NCBI RefSeq assembly: GCF_017654505.1
Contig: NC_054538.1
Span: 63,161,678 to 63,225,677 of the forward strand
From: Polyodon spathula
Taxonomy: Eukaryota > Chordata > Actinopteri > Acipenseriformes > Polyodontidae
Direction of reading: 5' to 3'
DNA: 64,000 bases
The notes below the pieces were generated by a model. The model searched no databases. It saw only the letters and a program-made list of their open reading frames with translations, and was not told the origin of the DNA. A program made the position numbers and the translations under genes. Shown here one piece after another: positions 36,453 to 47,941 of this stretch. Position 1 is the stretch's first letter. Each line of letters opens with the position of its first letter.

Positions 36453-37257
36453 TAATGGTGTTTTTAATTATACAATGGAATGCGCATAGTTTAATTGCTC
36501 ATGGTCAAGAGTTTAAAAAATATATTTAATGTTTTCTGGAGAAACCAGATTTAATTTGTGTGCAAGAGACATGGTTAAAAAACAATTGGATTTTAGGACA
36601 GGAAGGACAGGGAGGAAGGAAATGGGGTTGGAGTCAACATATTTATCAAAGAAGGTATTCGACAGGTGCAGGGGGTAACACGTTGTAAAAAATTGGGATG
36701 GTTTTATAGTAGATATTGCAGTAAATAATGGGAAAATGAGGGTAGTGAATATATACAATCCATGTAAAATCATCGATTTAGATGAGTTAAAGTTGTAGGT
36801 GGAAACAGAACATAATTTACCAATGTTGGTATGTGGAGATCTAAATGGGCATAATGAGTTGTGGGTAGTGGTAAAAGGGATAGGAATGGGAAGATTATAC
36901 AAGAATTTATTCATGATAAAAATTTAGTGATACTTAATAATGGTGAAGCAACGAGGATGGATGCATATACAGGGAATATTAGCACTATTGATATTTCATT
37001 AAGTTCTCCGGGTATAGCAGGAAAGTGTGAATGGAAAGTTAATGAGAATTCATATGGGAGTGATCATTTTCCAATTCGTATTAGCATAGGAGGAATGTAT
37101 AGTGAGGATAGAAGAGAAAGAAGTGCTATGTGGAATTTTAAGAAAGCAAGTTCAGAGATATATACGTTTAAATGTGAAGAGGTTATTAATTATCCTCTAG
37201 TTTCGAGTGATGTGAATGTTTTTTTTTTTTTTTTTTTTTTTGTAAAAAGGTGACTGA
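36453..37257 (+). pseudogene. LINE ORF2 endonuclease domain, frameshifted
   Basis: Begins MVFLIIQWNAHSLIAHGQEF, the N-terminus of an APE-type endonuclease. After a stop and frame slip come EKPDLICVQETWLKNNW (catalytic glutamate region), then LVCGDLNGHNELW (GDLN motif) and GSDHFPIRISI (SDH motif, catalytic Asp-His). The order is correct for the domain that nicks target DNA. At least three frame changes and a poly(T) expansion at its end abolish function. Confidence 0.75.
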
Positions 37258-38227
37258 ATCAATTATCAGTGTGGCAAATGAGACAAGCCCAATTAAGAAA
37301 TCTATAAATGGGAGGTGGAATCCTGTGCCATGGTGGAGCAAGGAGTGTGAGGATGCATTTAAGGGTAGAAATAGGGTATCATAAAAAGGGGGGAAAAGGA
37401 GAAATTGTTGGAGAAAGTATTGTGATGAAATAAAAGATAAAACATTGGTGGGAGATATGTGGAGGAAAGCTCGATGTATGAATGGGTCAAAAAGTGGCAA
37501 TATAGAGATTCCAAAACTGAAAGGGGAAAAAGAATTACAGAGGATGATGAAAAGACGAAGACATTGGTGGAGGCCTTTACAAAGGTTAGTAGCAGAGAAA
37601 ATTGGGATGAGGATTTAAAGGAAAAAAAGGACAGCATTTCTAAGGGAAAAAATATTCTTGGAAATATAGAGGAGGTAGATAATACTATGAATATGAAGTT
37701 TGGGTAAGATGAAATTAAAAGAGCTATAAGAGAGAGAAAGGATCAAATTTGTTATGTAATGATAGCAAAAATGTCAGACCAGCGTTTGATGATATTATTA
37801 CAATTATTTAATTTAGCATTGGAGACGGGTATTATCCCAAATAATTGGAAGCATATGGTAGTGAGCAAGTATGAAAACTCTGTTATTGATTTACAGAGCG
37901 CTGATCAGGCCTATACAAGATTATGGCTGTATGGTATATGAAGAAGCAGTTAGTAAGGAGCTGGGAAAATTGGATGTGGTACAAGCAAAGGCTCTGAGAA
38001 TATACAGTAGAGTGCTATGTTCCTCGCCAGCTGCTGCATTGCATGTAGTTGTTGGGGAAATGCCTCTCTTTTTAAGAAGGAAAATTATGAGAATTCGGTA
38101 TTGGGCTAAGATAATGAATGGGCGAGATGGAAACCATGTTCAAAGGATTTTTGAGCCCTGTTGGGAGGTATTGATGAGGAAAAGGAATGAGTGTGATAAA
38201 AGTTTAGGGAAGTTTAGTGGGAATTAA
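37258..38227 (+). pseudogene. LINE reverse transcriptase remnants, core deleted
   Basis: The linker after the endonuclease (NPVPWWSKECEDAFKGRNR) is readable. RT homology starts at about 37770 with LLQLFNLALETGIIPNNWKH, the finger region. It then jumps at about 37870 to the thumb, TLLLIYRALIRPIQDYGCMV, then ALRIYSRVLCSSPAAALHVV and GEMPLFLRRKIMRIRYW. The palm with its FADD-type catalytic motif is missing, a deletion of several hundred codons at the 37870 junction. The element cannot have mobilised itself after this. Confidence 0.75.
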
Positions 38228-38334
38228 GAAAGATATTGAGGAGCAGGTAACATTGAAAGACTGTATAGGTGAGACTAAAAAATATAAACTGTCATCAGTC
38301 CATGGTGTTTTAAAAATCCAGTGATTAACCTGCA

Positions 38335-38600
38335 GCTTATTACATTCCAGAATTTGAGGTAGGAAAATGTGTATGTATCACAGATAACGTGTCTATTATG
38401 ACGGCTGAACCAATAGGGTTTATTTTGGCATTACAATGGATTATAGAGGTTAAGGTAGAGAGGGCAGTAATTTTTTTCTGATTCGTTATCAAAGCTACAG
38501 GCAATTAAGAATGAAGGAAAAGGGGATAGAAGGGATTTAGTACAGGAAGTAATATATCTAGTGTCAGAATGAATATATTTAGGATTGTATGTGGTTTTTG
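38335..38600 (+). pseudogene. LINE RNase H domain remnant
   Basis: YIPEFEVGKCVCITDNVSIM, then TAEPIGFILALQWIIEVKVE and RAVIFF, resemble the start and middle of an RNase H domain as found downstream of RT in I-clade LINEs. Stops and frame slips follow. The initial aspartate region is not readable. Confidence 0.55.
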
Positions 38601-38694
38601 ATTATTAAGAATAACATTTTTAGGAATAGTATAGGGGATGGTAATAAAATAGATATGGGGATTTAAGAATAGATAGGGGATTTAACCAGTCATA

Positions 38695-38758
<64 letters not shown>

Positions 38759-38759
38759 T
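38695..38759. repeat. (AAT)n microsatellite
   Basis: About 21 AAT units within the LINE 3' region. Confidence 0.97.
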
Positions 38760-38875
38760 TTAAAAAATCAGGAATCAAAGTATTAGGCTCACAATATATA
38801 ATCAAAACAAACAGTTGGTGGCGACAATAAGCTTTGGCGGAAGCTTGGTGGCCATTAACCAAAAAGAAGAAGAAT

Positions 38876-39309
38876 TCAAAAAGTTACCTGTCTGGAGTCT
38901 GAAGAACTAAAAGAAAGAGGAGCAGCACATTAATGTAAACAAAACAACCTGCAAATAAGTGATGCTGTTGATTGTTTTGTTTCAGCTGCTGCAAATCGAT
39001 ATTTTGTTTTGTTTAGTTAAGAACTCTGTGGAGCTAGCTTGTTTGTGTCTGGTGGTTTTTGAGAATTATATAGTTTGGATATTATTGATATTATTTGATG
39101 TAATGCAAATTTAAAGAAACAAGGTGCCATGATGACTTATGTTTAACTAACTATCAACAAATGGAGTTATCATGTAGGGGTTTGGATTACCACCCGTTTT
39201 CGCTAAACTGGAATAGATACTTTTGTTATTTTTGGGGGGTTTTCTGTGTGCGTGTGCACAGGGCTGGTGTGGACATTGTTGGGATTAGGATACCGTTCTG
39301 TGGGAACCA
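38876..39309. other. No gene seen between LINE and Gypsy LTR
   Basis: T-rich sequence with GTGTGCGTGTGCACAG; possibly part of an LTR or repeat, not resolved. Confidence 0.5.
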
Positions 39310-40007
39310 CTAACCGTCACAACATACCAGCACTCACTGGTATCCCAGTAACCCAGCAACCACAACAGCATTGAAGTACTGTAGTATTGTTTGGCATGTC
39401 AAAAAATATGGGGGTCTGTGAGGCGTGTGAGTACAAATGGATTTTCCAGACAGTGATGTACGTGTAACAATTAAAATTTTATTTAATATTACACGAAAAA
39501 AAAAGAAAAATAATAAAGAAGGATGTGAGGGAGGGTGTGCGGGAGTAATCAAAAATAAAGGAACGGAAGCCTCTTAGTCCTCTTCACCTTCTGCTTAAAT
39601 CCAAAAATAAAACAAAAAGGAATAAAAACAGAAAAGAACCAAGTTAGTAAGGCCTCCGTTCGTGACACAGTCCAAACTCCCAAGTACTTCCCTCCAGCCT
39701 TTTTTTTCCCGCCTCTATTCCTTAGGACCAACCCCGAACACAGTAGCACGTTCCCTTTAGTATGCAAACCCCGCCCCAGTAGTCAGTGGATCACCAATCC
39801 CAAACTGACAGGTATCCTTAATTTCACTTGACTCCAGTGGCTGGAATTTATATACTCGTACTTCCGCCCCTCACCAAGGTGCCGCCCCTCAAAAAGATGA
39901 CTTTTGTCATGGTCACAAGACCTTGGTAAGGGAAATCCCGAGTTGGTTTGATGCCTTCTACTGTTGGGAGGCTGAATTGCAGACCGAAACCCCTTTGACT
40001 CATCACA
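39310..40007 (-). repeat. 3' LTR of the Gmr1-like element (limits approximate)
   Basis: On the minus strand the LTR probably starts TGTGATGAG at 40007, right after a GAGGGGTGGGATA purine stretch. It contains a TATATAAA box (39847-39854) and an AATAAA signal (39478-39483). The end is not fixed, because there is no second LTR to compare; it may lie anywhere from about 39460 to 39310. Confidence 0.6.
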
Positions 40008-40039
40008 TATCCCACCCCTCAGAGTGGAGCCGAAGGAAC

Positions 40040-41075
40040 ACTCGGAAACCTCTAACCCCTCCTTTTCCCCTCCCTCCCGGGAAAAAAAATCAGCGGTTTG
40101 ATGTAACTTACCCGCACGATGCCTTATTTGAAAGGCGAAGGGTTGGAGCGCCAGGTACCACTGCGTAATCCTAGCGTTTGAATCCTTCATTGTGTCTAAC
40201 CACTTTAAAGGAGCATGATCTGTGATGAGTACAAAGGGTCGTCCCAGAAGATAGTATTTTAAGGACTCCACCGCCCATTTTACTGCCAGGCATTCTTTCT
40301 CTACCACAGAGTACCTTTGTTCTCTCGGCAGTAACTTCCGACTAATATATAATATCGGGTGTTCTATACCATTTTTTTCCTGGGACAGAACCGCCCCCAG
40401 ACCAGTCTGTGATGCATCGGTCTGAAGGATGAACTCTCGGCTGAAATCCGGGCTTACTAATGCTGGGGCCTGACTCAAATTAGTTTTAATAGATTCAAAG
40501 GCTGTCTGACACTCTGCACTCCACTTAATTTTATTTGGAGCGTTCTTTTTAGTGAGATCAGTGAGAGGGGCGGCTATAGTGGAAAAGTGTGGAATAAAGC
40601 GGCGGTAATAACCAGCCAACCCTAACAATGATCTCACCTGGGTTTTCGTGGTAGGTACCGGTGAATCCAACAAAGCCTGGACTTTTGAAACCAACGGTTT
40701 CACTCTACCCTTACCCATTATGAAACCTAAATATTTTGTTTCTTCTTTTCCAATAGCGCACTTTGCCATGTTCGCTGTGAGTCCCGCCTTCCTCAGAGAC
40801 TGTAGGACGGCTTTTAATCTACTCAAATGTTCTTTCCAGGAAGAACTGTATATGACTACATCATCGATATATGCAGCTGCATACTCTCGATGAGGTTGTA
40901 ATACCCTGTCCATCAGTCTCTGGAAAGTTGCGGGAGCTCCATGAAGTCTGAACGGCATAGTACAAAATTGAAAAAGACCATCTGGGGTTGAGAATGCCGT
41001 TTTCTCACGAGAGGCTTTTGCTAATGGAATTTGCCAGTATCCTTTCGTCAGATCCAAAGTTGAAATAAACCGAGC
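40040..41075 (-). pseudogene. Gmr1-like RT palm and RNase H
   Basis: Follows the single in-frame TAA at 41076-41078. It opens LTKGYWQIPLA, then TAFSTPDGLFQF and the catalytic YIDD motif at about 40855-40875. The connection region follows (LLGLAGYYRRFIPHFS), then RNase H with LQTDASQTGLGAVLSQ, VEKECLAVKWA and TDHAPLKWL. All readable catalytic motifs are intact here; the open frame continues through the LTR start to 39783, which is incidental. Copies RNA into DNA and degrades the template in this family. Confidence in the family is high; the copy is inactive because of upstream lesions. Confidence 0.92.
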
Positions 41076-42353
41076 TTACCCCAGCCTGTCTAAGAGTTCA
41101 TCTACGCGAGGCATGGGATATGCATCAAACTTAGAGATAGCATTCACCCTCCTAAAGTCTATACATAACCGTAGTGACCCATCTGGTTTGTCTATTGGTA
41201 CAATTGGGCTACACCACTCACTTCGGGAAGGTTCAATTATCCCAAGTTTCAACATACACTCCACCTCCCTCCGGACAGAATCTCTCCGACTTTCTGGAAT
41301 GCGATACGGTCTCTGTCTAACTCTCAGACCTGGCGGAGTGATAATAGCATGTTCAATCAAATGCGTTCTTCCGGGCACGTTAGAAAACACATCACCAAAC
41401 ATTTTGATTAAATTGCTTACCTCTTTGCGTTGATCAGGAGTTAATTGTTCCCCCATCGGAACCCCAGCTGCTGATACTGGCTCAATTGAGGGTCCATAGT
41501 CCTCTCCCTCCTGTTCGGGAGATATAAAATGGACCTCCCGTTCTTTCCACGGTTTGAGGAGATTAACATGATAAATTTGATTTTCCTTCCGACGCCCAGG
41601 CTGTCGGATCTCATAATTAACTTTTCCAATTGCTCGAATGACCTCAAAGGGACCCTGCCATTTAGCAAACAACTTAGATTCTGATGAGGGAAGCAACAAC
41701 AACACTTTGTCTCCAGGTCGAAAGTTCCTAATTCTTGCATTTTTATTGTAGCTTTGCTGCTGCTTCTGCTGTGCCACTTTGAGATTGTCATGTGCCAATC
41801 GACCGACTAATTCTAAGCGATCGCGTAGCTGTAATACATATTTCACTATATTTTTAGAGTCTTTTGACTGTTCTTCCCAGCCTTCTCTTATGAGATCCAA
41901 GATACCCCGCGGCTGCCGACCGTACAAGAGCTCAAACGGAGAGAACCCCGTTGAGGATTGTGGTACCTCACGAACTGCAAAGAGCAAGTAGGGAAGCAGT
42001 TTAGCCCAATTACGTTTCTCCTGATCTACAAAGCGGCGCAACATACTTTTTAAAGTCTGATTAAATCGTTCAACAAGCCCATCCGTTTGAGGATGAAAAA
42101 CTGAGGTTCGAATTGAACGGATTTTCAATAATTTGTATAATTGCTGAATACAGCCAGACATAAAATTAGTGCCCTGATCAGTGAGAATTTCTTTCGGGAT
42201 TCCCACCCTAGAAAATATTTTAACCAATTCATTTGCTACTACTTCTGCACTCATAGAGCGTAAGGGAACAGCTTCTGGATATCGTGTTGCGTAGTCCACT
42301 ACTACCAGAATATACCGATATCCTGACTCTGCTCCCTCCAGAGGGCCTACTAA
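41076..42353 (-). pseudogene. Gmr1-like integrase core plus RT N-terminus
   Basis: Reads VDLVGPLEGAESGYRYILVV (first catalytic Asp), then LTDQGTNFMSG (second Asp) and PQTDGLVERFNQTLKSM (Glu), with 35 residues between the last two, a D,D(35)E integrase. After a C-terminal region with GPFEVIRAIGKVNYEIRQPG the same frame passes directly into RT (CMLKLGIIEPSRSEWCSPIV, LRLCIDFRRVNAISK) and ends at a premature TAA. This continuous integrase-to-RT frame is direct evidence for the unusual domain order. The upstream join to the protease frame is a frameshift near 42353, where a few residues seem deleted. Confidence 0.92.
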
Positions 42354-42355
42354 AT

Positions 42356-43357
42356 CTACACTCCAATAATTGGCAGTGAGACCAGAGGTGCGGGGCGAAC
42401 TAACTTAGGGGCAGCTAATTGACATTCCGGACACTCAGATACATACTTCCGCACAAGACCATAAACCCCTGGCCAAAAAAACTGGGCCAGAATTCGTTCC
42501 TGAGTCTTTTCAGTTCCTAAATGACCTGCAAATGGAATGTCATGCGCCAATCTCATGACTTCTGACTGAAAAGGCCTAGGAACCAATAACTGTTTTACGA
42601 GCTGTCCCGTCCCGGGAGCCCGGGTTATTCTATATAATAAGTGCCCAGATACAGAAAAATGCGGAAATACCACTGGTTGTCCTTCCTGCATATCCTTCCC
42701 CTCAACATATCTAACCTGTTTCCAAGCATACTGTAATGTGGGATCATTTTGTTGTTCATAGCCCAGGTCAATATGTCGGTCCCAATGATTAGGTACGCTG
42801 AGAGGAGTGTCTTTTATTATGTGACCTTCCACATCAGTAACCTCGCAGCCCCGGTCACACTGAACACCTACTCCTTTACCCTGCCGTTTACAAGATTGGT
42901 TTACCTTTGAGTCAGACCCCTCCCCTTGTCGTCTCAGAGTTCCCTCATATTTTTCCACCCTGCGCTCTCTCTTTGTTTTTCTCGGGCGGATTTTAGGGTT
43001 AAACAGGTCGGATTGTAACGGGAAAATCTTGCCAATTGTTTTCTCCCGTTGCTTAGATTGTCCCCTGGTAGAAACTAAGACCATTTCCCGACCTAAAATA
43101 CGATCAAAAAACGGCCAGTCTCTTCCCAGGAGAACAGGGTATGGTAAACATTGCGCTACAGCCACTTTAACGTAAGCTGAGTCACCATCAACAGTAAGTC
43201 TAACTTTAGTGGTGGGATAAACCCGAGTTTCTCCGTGGATACATGAGATAGCCACTTTACCCTGTGGCTCCCAGGTTACCCCCTCCAAAAGAGCTTGTCG
43301 AATCAATGTTTGTGCACACCCAGAGTCTGCAAATGCATTAGTACTCTTATCCCCGAC
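42356..43357 (-). pseudogene. Gmr1-like protease and integrase zinc-binding region
   Basis: A retropepsin-like start FADSGCAQTLIRQ at about 43335-43300 has DSG in place of the commoner DTG. It is followed by VLLGRDWPFF, the conserved glycine-arginine-aspartate strand. After a basic, low-complexity spacer comes the HHCC finger: RLAHDIPFAGHLGTEKTQER with its histidines and YVSECPECQ with its cysteines. The frame stops at TAG just before the integrase core, which continues in another frame. Cleaves the polyprotein, and the finger helps integrase bind viral DNA in this family. Confidence 0.85.
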
Positions 43358-43365
43358 CTGTACTC

Positions 43366-44035
43366 TTAATTGATAAGGGCCCTCCCAACATTCGCATCCT
43401 CATAAGCCTCCGCCAGGATGATGGCCTTCTCGAGAGTGGTAGGTTGATTCCTTTTAACCCACTCCCGATTTCCTGGCGGTAGTATGGAGGTGAACTGCTC
43501 TATAGCGATCTTCTGCACCAGTTCTTGGGGTGTGTGTTCTTCCAGTTGCAGCCACCGGCTGCACTGATCCAGGAGATACTGTCCCGCAACCCGGGGCCGC
43601 ACCCCCTTGGACAGCTGGTATTCCCGGAAACGGCGCTGGTATGTTTCTTCCGTGATCCCGAGGCGTGAGAGAATGGCTTCTTTTACTTTTATATAATCCG
43701 CGGCCTCCGAGGCCATCAAGGCTATATACGCTGCTTGCGCTTGTCCTGTCAAACAGTGCCAATTTCATGGCCCAGTGTTCCTTGGGCCACCCTGCTGCTT
43801 CTGCCACTCTCTCAAAGGTGACCAAGGATGCCTCAGGATCATCTTCCGGAGTCATCTTCTGTAGCTTTGGTTGTGAAGAAAACATCTGGGCAACCGCTGT
43901 TTCCGCCGCTGGTGTCGAGATTTTCTCTACCAGCTGACCAAAGAACTGGGCGAGCTGTTCCTGGCGCCGTGCTTCCCTCTCCTCTCGCTTCTCCTCCTGC
44001 TCCCTAAACATCGCCAAAACTGTAGCTGGATCCAT
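43366..44035 (-). pseudogene. Gmr1-like gag with SCAN-like capsid C-terminus
   Basis: The start is taken at ATG 44035 (MDPATVLAMFREQEEKREER), after which charged helices resemble coiled coil. A frameshift near 43755 divides it. The second frame has TGQAQAAYIALMASEAADYI, then the capsid C-terminal part ETYQRRFREYQLSKGVRPRV, CSRWLQLEEHTPQELVQKIA and IEQFTSILPPGNREWVKRNQ. The latter has the length and pattern of the vertebrate SCAN domain, which is known to derive from the capsid of Gmr1-like elements. No CCHC zinc knuckle is seen; the frame breaks into the protease after VGRALIN, so the nucleocapsid segment looks deleted. Confidence 0.82.
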
Positions 44036-44269
44036 CTCCCACAATGACACATGTGAACATCATTCTATCCTATTCTAACCCGGATCCGGAATGGAGTCGG
44101 CCATGGTTGCCATAGTGATGTAATTGTTCACTTGCGCTCAGAATCTCAAGGTGTCGGCTGCATTCATTAATTTTGATAGTTCATAGTTGTCCAGTGATTA
44201 TATTGACACAGAATATAACACAGAATGGCATTGCATTTTATTGTTTTTATAATATAATATTATTGATAC

Positions 44270-44930
44270 CATAATGAGTCAAAGGGAAATGTCAGATATT
44301 TTTGCCACAGCAGGTTGAAAAAGGAAGAAATGAAACACAACGAGACAAAAAGGATGGATTCACTTGTGGAAGAAACTACTAATATTGCTGATGCCGTGGT
44401 ACAGTTATTTATACATGCTCTAAAGGAAAAGTACCATACATTTTAAAATTAGATTTAGGCTCATGTGTAGGGCTGTGCTGTCCGTTTTCAGGTTTGGTAT
44501 TTGAATGCATAGCTGCTTTATAATGTCTTTTTCACAGTGGATTGGCAGAATGATATTTAAGTTAAGGTAGCTCACTACAGTGTTAGATAGACATTTGTTG
44601 AAATGTACAGTTCTAATATGTTACATTTCTGAAATATACATTTATATGGACATAAATGATTAGGCAATGTTATACATGAAAATCAATGGATTGATTTTTC
44701 TAACAAATTTTGGCGTATGCAACTAAAAGGTTCTTTTCAAGCATGAAAAAGGTCAAAACATACCTGCGTACAGCTACTGAGGATGAAAGATTGAGCGATC
44801 TTTTGGTTATTGCAATCTTTTGGCTAACCTGACAAGCAAAAGCATTAGACTTACAAATGCAGGCTGGTGTTGGTAAATTTGCCAAGATGAAAGGGAGACG
44901 CCACCTGGTTTTATATTTGTTTATTCGTGA
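44270..44930 (+). pseudogene. hAT transposase remnant (dimerisation domain)
   Basis: The region 44740-44920 decodes in part to SMKKVKTYLRTATEDERLSD LLVIAI (in that order) and, after a stop, FAKMKGRRH. This is the ending of an hAT C-terminal dimerisation domain of the TTF/ZMYM1-like group. A start-like MSQREMSDIFATA lies at 44275, but a large internal deletion must separate the two. No terminal repeats were seen. Confidence 0.55.
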
Positions 44931-47420
44931 TTATCTGTGTAAACATGTTATTCAAACCTTTGCTACATATTTCTACTTTCGGCTTTCACAAGAATGTGAT
45001 GCTTATTTAGCAGTTTATGTTCATTGGTTTATATTTTATATAAAGTGTCATTCATTGTGGAAAGCAGGTGAAATATATCAAACTTAACTCGAGGTGTAAG
45101 AATGTATCAAATCTTGGGAGATGCATTCGAATGGACGCTCTAAAATAAAGAGTTTAACCACATTCTTACTCCTGGCTCTTTTTGTAAAGCCCATGCATGA
45201 CACATTTTTTCAGTGATTTGAGAGTAGTCTAATGTCCCTATCTGCTACTGTAAAAAAAAAAAAACACAAAAAACCCAGATAAAAATAATTATATCTGTGC
45301 TGTTCCCCTTGTGAAAAGTTTATAATTCGAGCACTCTTTATAACAGATGAATACCTTTTACAAAAGAATGGCACTTAAGAGTAGATAGTGACTTTTTACA
45401 TGATTACTTTCACATTGTAGTGTCTACATAAACCACAAACACATGTGTGAAATGTATGCCGCTCAGATGTGTAAATCGCAAATGAAATCACCACTGAGCA
45501 AATCGCTCAGATAAATCGCAAATGAAATCACCACTCAACGTATGTTCATAGGCCTCCTTGTAATACTGTACACTCTTCAAAACATGTTTTCTCCAGAGTT
45601 CATAGATTCAGTTTTAATGCAAGTTTCCGCTGTTGAAAATGTAATTTCTGGCACAAAAAACATCGCAATCGCTGTAACTAACCTTAGCTGCCATGATTGT
45701 TTTGATTTTAACCCTAATAGCCTTGTTCTGGATTGGCTCATGAATATTCAAAAGACAAAATTAATAGTGGCCTATCCCTGTTCTTTCCATTGAGACCTGG
45801 ATGTTTTGCTGTCTCTTGCAGTGCTTGAGTAAAAATATTTTAAATCTTTATCTATTTTATATATAAGATAAGTTGAGGAATGCGTGAGGGAGTGAGATAA
45901 CGTGCTAATGCGTTAGTCTCACGCTGAATGCATGAAACATGACATCTCTGGTCATTTGATTTGTGATATAATCAATAAATATCTTGATTGCGTAAACGTT
46001 TAGTTGAGAAAGAATATACTGAGGTGTTTTCTGTTATGGTAAAAATTCTGAATGCATTAGGATTTAGTGAACTTTTTTCTTAAAGGATTTAGTAAAATAT
46101 TAATAGGGACATTGCTAAATGCTGCATTTTTGCTTAAAAATAAGCTTCTTTTTTTTTTTTTTTTTACTTTAAACACTTTGTAGTGTAATATGAATTACAT
46201 AATACTTCAGAATGTGTCAGTTTGAACAAAATCAGTTGTTTTAGTCAAAATATGGCCTTGGGATGCAAAAGGTACTAATAGTAGAATGACCAACCTGCTA
46301 TTTGTCTATTTTCAGTACTTTTGTGCCTAGTTTTTAGAATATTTATAAAAAATTGTATATGTCCAGAGCTTCATGTTTTATTGTACACTGAAAATAGATC
46401 ATCCTTGATAACTACATTGACCTGACACAGAGTATTCTATTTTGGCTCTACTATTTTATTGTTTTCTAAAGCTTGATATTTTGTATTTTGTAAAAAGTTT
46501 AGATCATTTGCATATGAGATCATCTTGCCAAGGACTATCTCATTTACAGGCTGGAGGTCCACTGGAACCAAAGCCACAAACCTGAGAGCATTCATTAACC
46601 TTCAGGGATGCTTACTCAGCACTTTGTAACAACTGTACCTGGCATTCACTGTGTCTGTTCTTGCAAGTAATTTGTTTATCCAAAATGCTTCACTGCAATA
46701 TCTTATCACCTCGAAGCTATTAAGAATGTGCTCTTCTGAATTATTAAACTCATTCTATTGAATCTCTATCACAATTTCCTTCTACATGCTAAGCTACTCG
46801 AGTACACATTTAAGTCACAATAGACTTTTTAAACTAATATTAAGGTTAGTATATTGAATATTTCTCATATGAATAAACATAACATAATTGTATTAACTAT
46901 TGTAAAAACAATGTAATACTATAAACCAGACTGCAGGTACCGACTCGTATTGCTTCAAAGACACTCTTATTTACATCTCGCGTGATTAGGCACGTACGCA
47001 GCGTGTATCCAGTATAATCCCTGGTCCGCAGTGACTTCCAGTAGAAAAAATGCAAGTCATGCATCTTAGGTGTGTCGGCATGGCAGAAAAAAGAAAGACG
47101 TGTGACTGCATTGTACAGATATTTTTTGTGTTCTCTGTTAGAGAAAATGTGTTTTAAAAAAGTGGGGGATTTGCACTTTGCATCTCTGCTAAGTGAAAAA
47201 CTGAGGTCATTACATGTAACACCACATGACAGTTAAACTAGGCACCCTCACGAGACGATCGCTTCTGAAGTATACTGCAGTAAAATAGTTTCTGCAGCTT
47301 TGAGTAAACAGAACTGTGATCATATAACAAGTTAGTTACACACAAAGATTTGTTTTGATGTATTGCCCTCAGTGATTGAGCACCATTTACATTTGTGTAC
47401 TGTATTTAAACTGCTGATGC
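44931..47420. other. No gene seen
   Basis: Contains a 24-bp direct duplication (AAATCGCAAATGAAATCACC) at 45473-45536, an imperfect hairpin near 45893-45925 and a poly(T) run at 46150-46166. The rest is AT-rich and unassigned. Confidence 0.55.
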
Positions 47421-47436
47421 ATGGAGGCACACTTTT

Positions 47437-47941
47437 TAAATTTATTTTTTTTTAATTTGGTCGTTGCCAATTATTTTTTATTTTCTCCCAATTTGAAATG
47501 GCCAATTATTACTTAGGCTCAGCTCACCGCTACCACCCCTGTGCTGACTTGGGAGCGGTGAAAACGAACACAAGCTGTCCTCTGAAATGTGTGCCGTCAG
47601 CCGACTGCTTCTTTACACACTGTGGATTCACCATGAAGAAACCCAGGAGCGACAGCGTCGGAGGACAACACAGCTCCCGGGCAGCTAACAGGCAAGCCTG
47701 CAGGTGCCCAGCCAGACTACAGGGGTCGCTGGTGCGCGGTGAGCCGAGGACACCCTGACCGACCTAGACCAATCCCCCCCCTTCCCCCCGCGACGCTCAG
47801 CTAATTGAGCGCTGCCTCCTGGGAACTCTCGTCCACGGTTGGCTGTGGAGTAGCCCAGACTGGAACCGGTGACGTCCAGGCTATAGGGCGCATCGTGCAC
47901 TCACGCATAGTGCTTTTACTGGATGCACCACTTGGGAGCCC
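47437..47941 (-). mobile_element. tRNA-derived SINE, full length, with target duplication
   Basis: Minus strand: starts GGGCTCCCAAGTGGTGCATC with a tRNA-like A box. A B-box-like GGTTCCAGTCTGG follows at about 47863, then a GC-rich body that includes CTGACGGCACACATTTCAGA. The tail reads CAAATTGGGAG..AATTGGCAACGA and ends in an A-rich run. Near-identical 16-bp sequences flank it: ATGGAGGCACACTTTT at 47421-47436 and ATGAAGGCACAATTTT at 47942-47957 (2 mismatches). These are target duplications from LINE-mediated insertion. RNA polymerase III is the expected promoter user. The body is unusually GC-rich for the window. Confidence 0.9.

Larger units (their letters stand above)
36212..38875 (+). mobile_element. 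I/Nimb-type non-LTR retrotransposon, degraded
   Basis: Ordered remains of ORF1, apurinic endonuclease, fragments of reverse transcriptase, RNase H and a 3' end. The last part, at about 38815-38872, reads GGTGGCGACAATAAGCTTTG, then GCGGAAGCTTGGTGGCCATTA, ending in an AAGAAGAAG tail; this is the style of I-clade LINE termini. A poly(T) run at 37219-37241 and an (AAT)n tract at 38695-38759 interrupt it. The 5' limit is uncertain. Confidence 0.75.
39310..44060 (-). mobile_element. Gmr1-like Ty3/Gypsy retrotransposon, 5'-truncated
   Basis: On the minus strand the order is gag (44035-43366), protease and the integrase zinc finger (43357-42356), integrase core and RT start (42353-41076), RT/RNase H (41075 to about 40080), polypurine tract and 3' LTR. 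Integrase upstream of RT is the Copia-like order described for Gmr1-like elements of deuterostomes, rather than the usual Gypsy order. No 5' LTR lies beyond gag on the right, so the element is truncated shortly upstream of the gag start. It carries stops, frameshifts and a deletion. Confidence 0.88.

Noticed and set aside
39923..40168. Plus-strand open frames within the Gypsy element
   Set aside because: They are antisense shadows of the minus-strand RNase H and LTR.
45473..45536. CRISPR-like direct repeat
   Set aside because: Only two copies of a 24-bp segment in vertebrate-type DNA; a simple duplication.
47498..47900. Cysteine/arginine-rich open frames on both strands
   Set aside because: Wholly inside the GC-rich SINE body; not protein coding.
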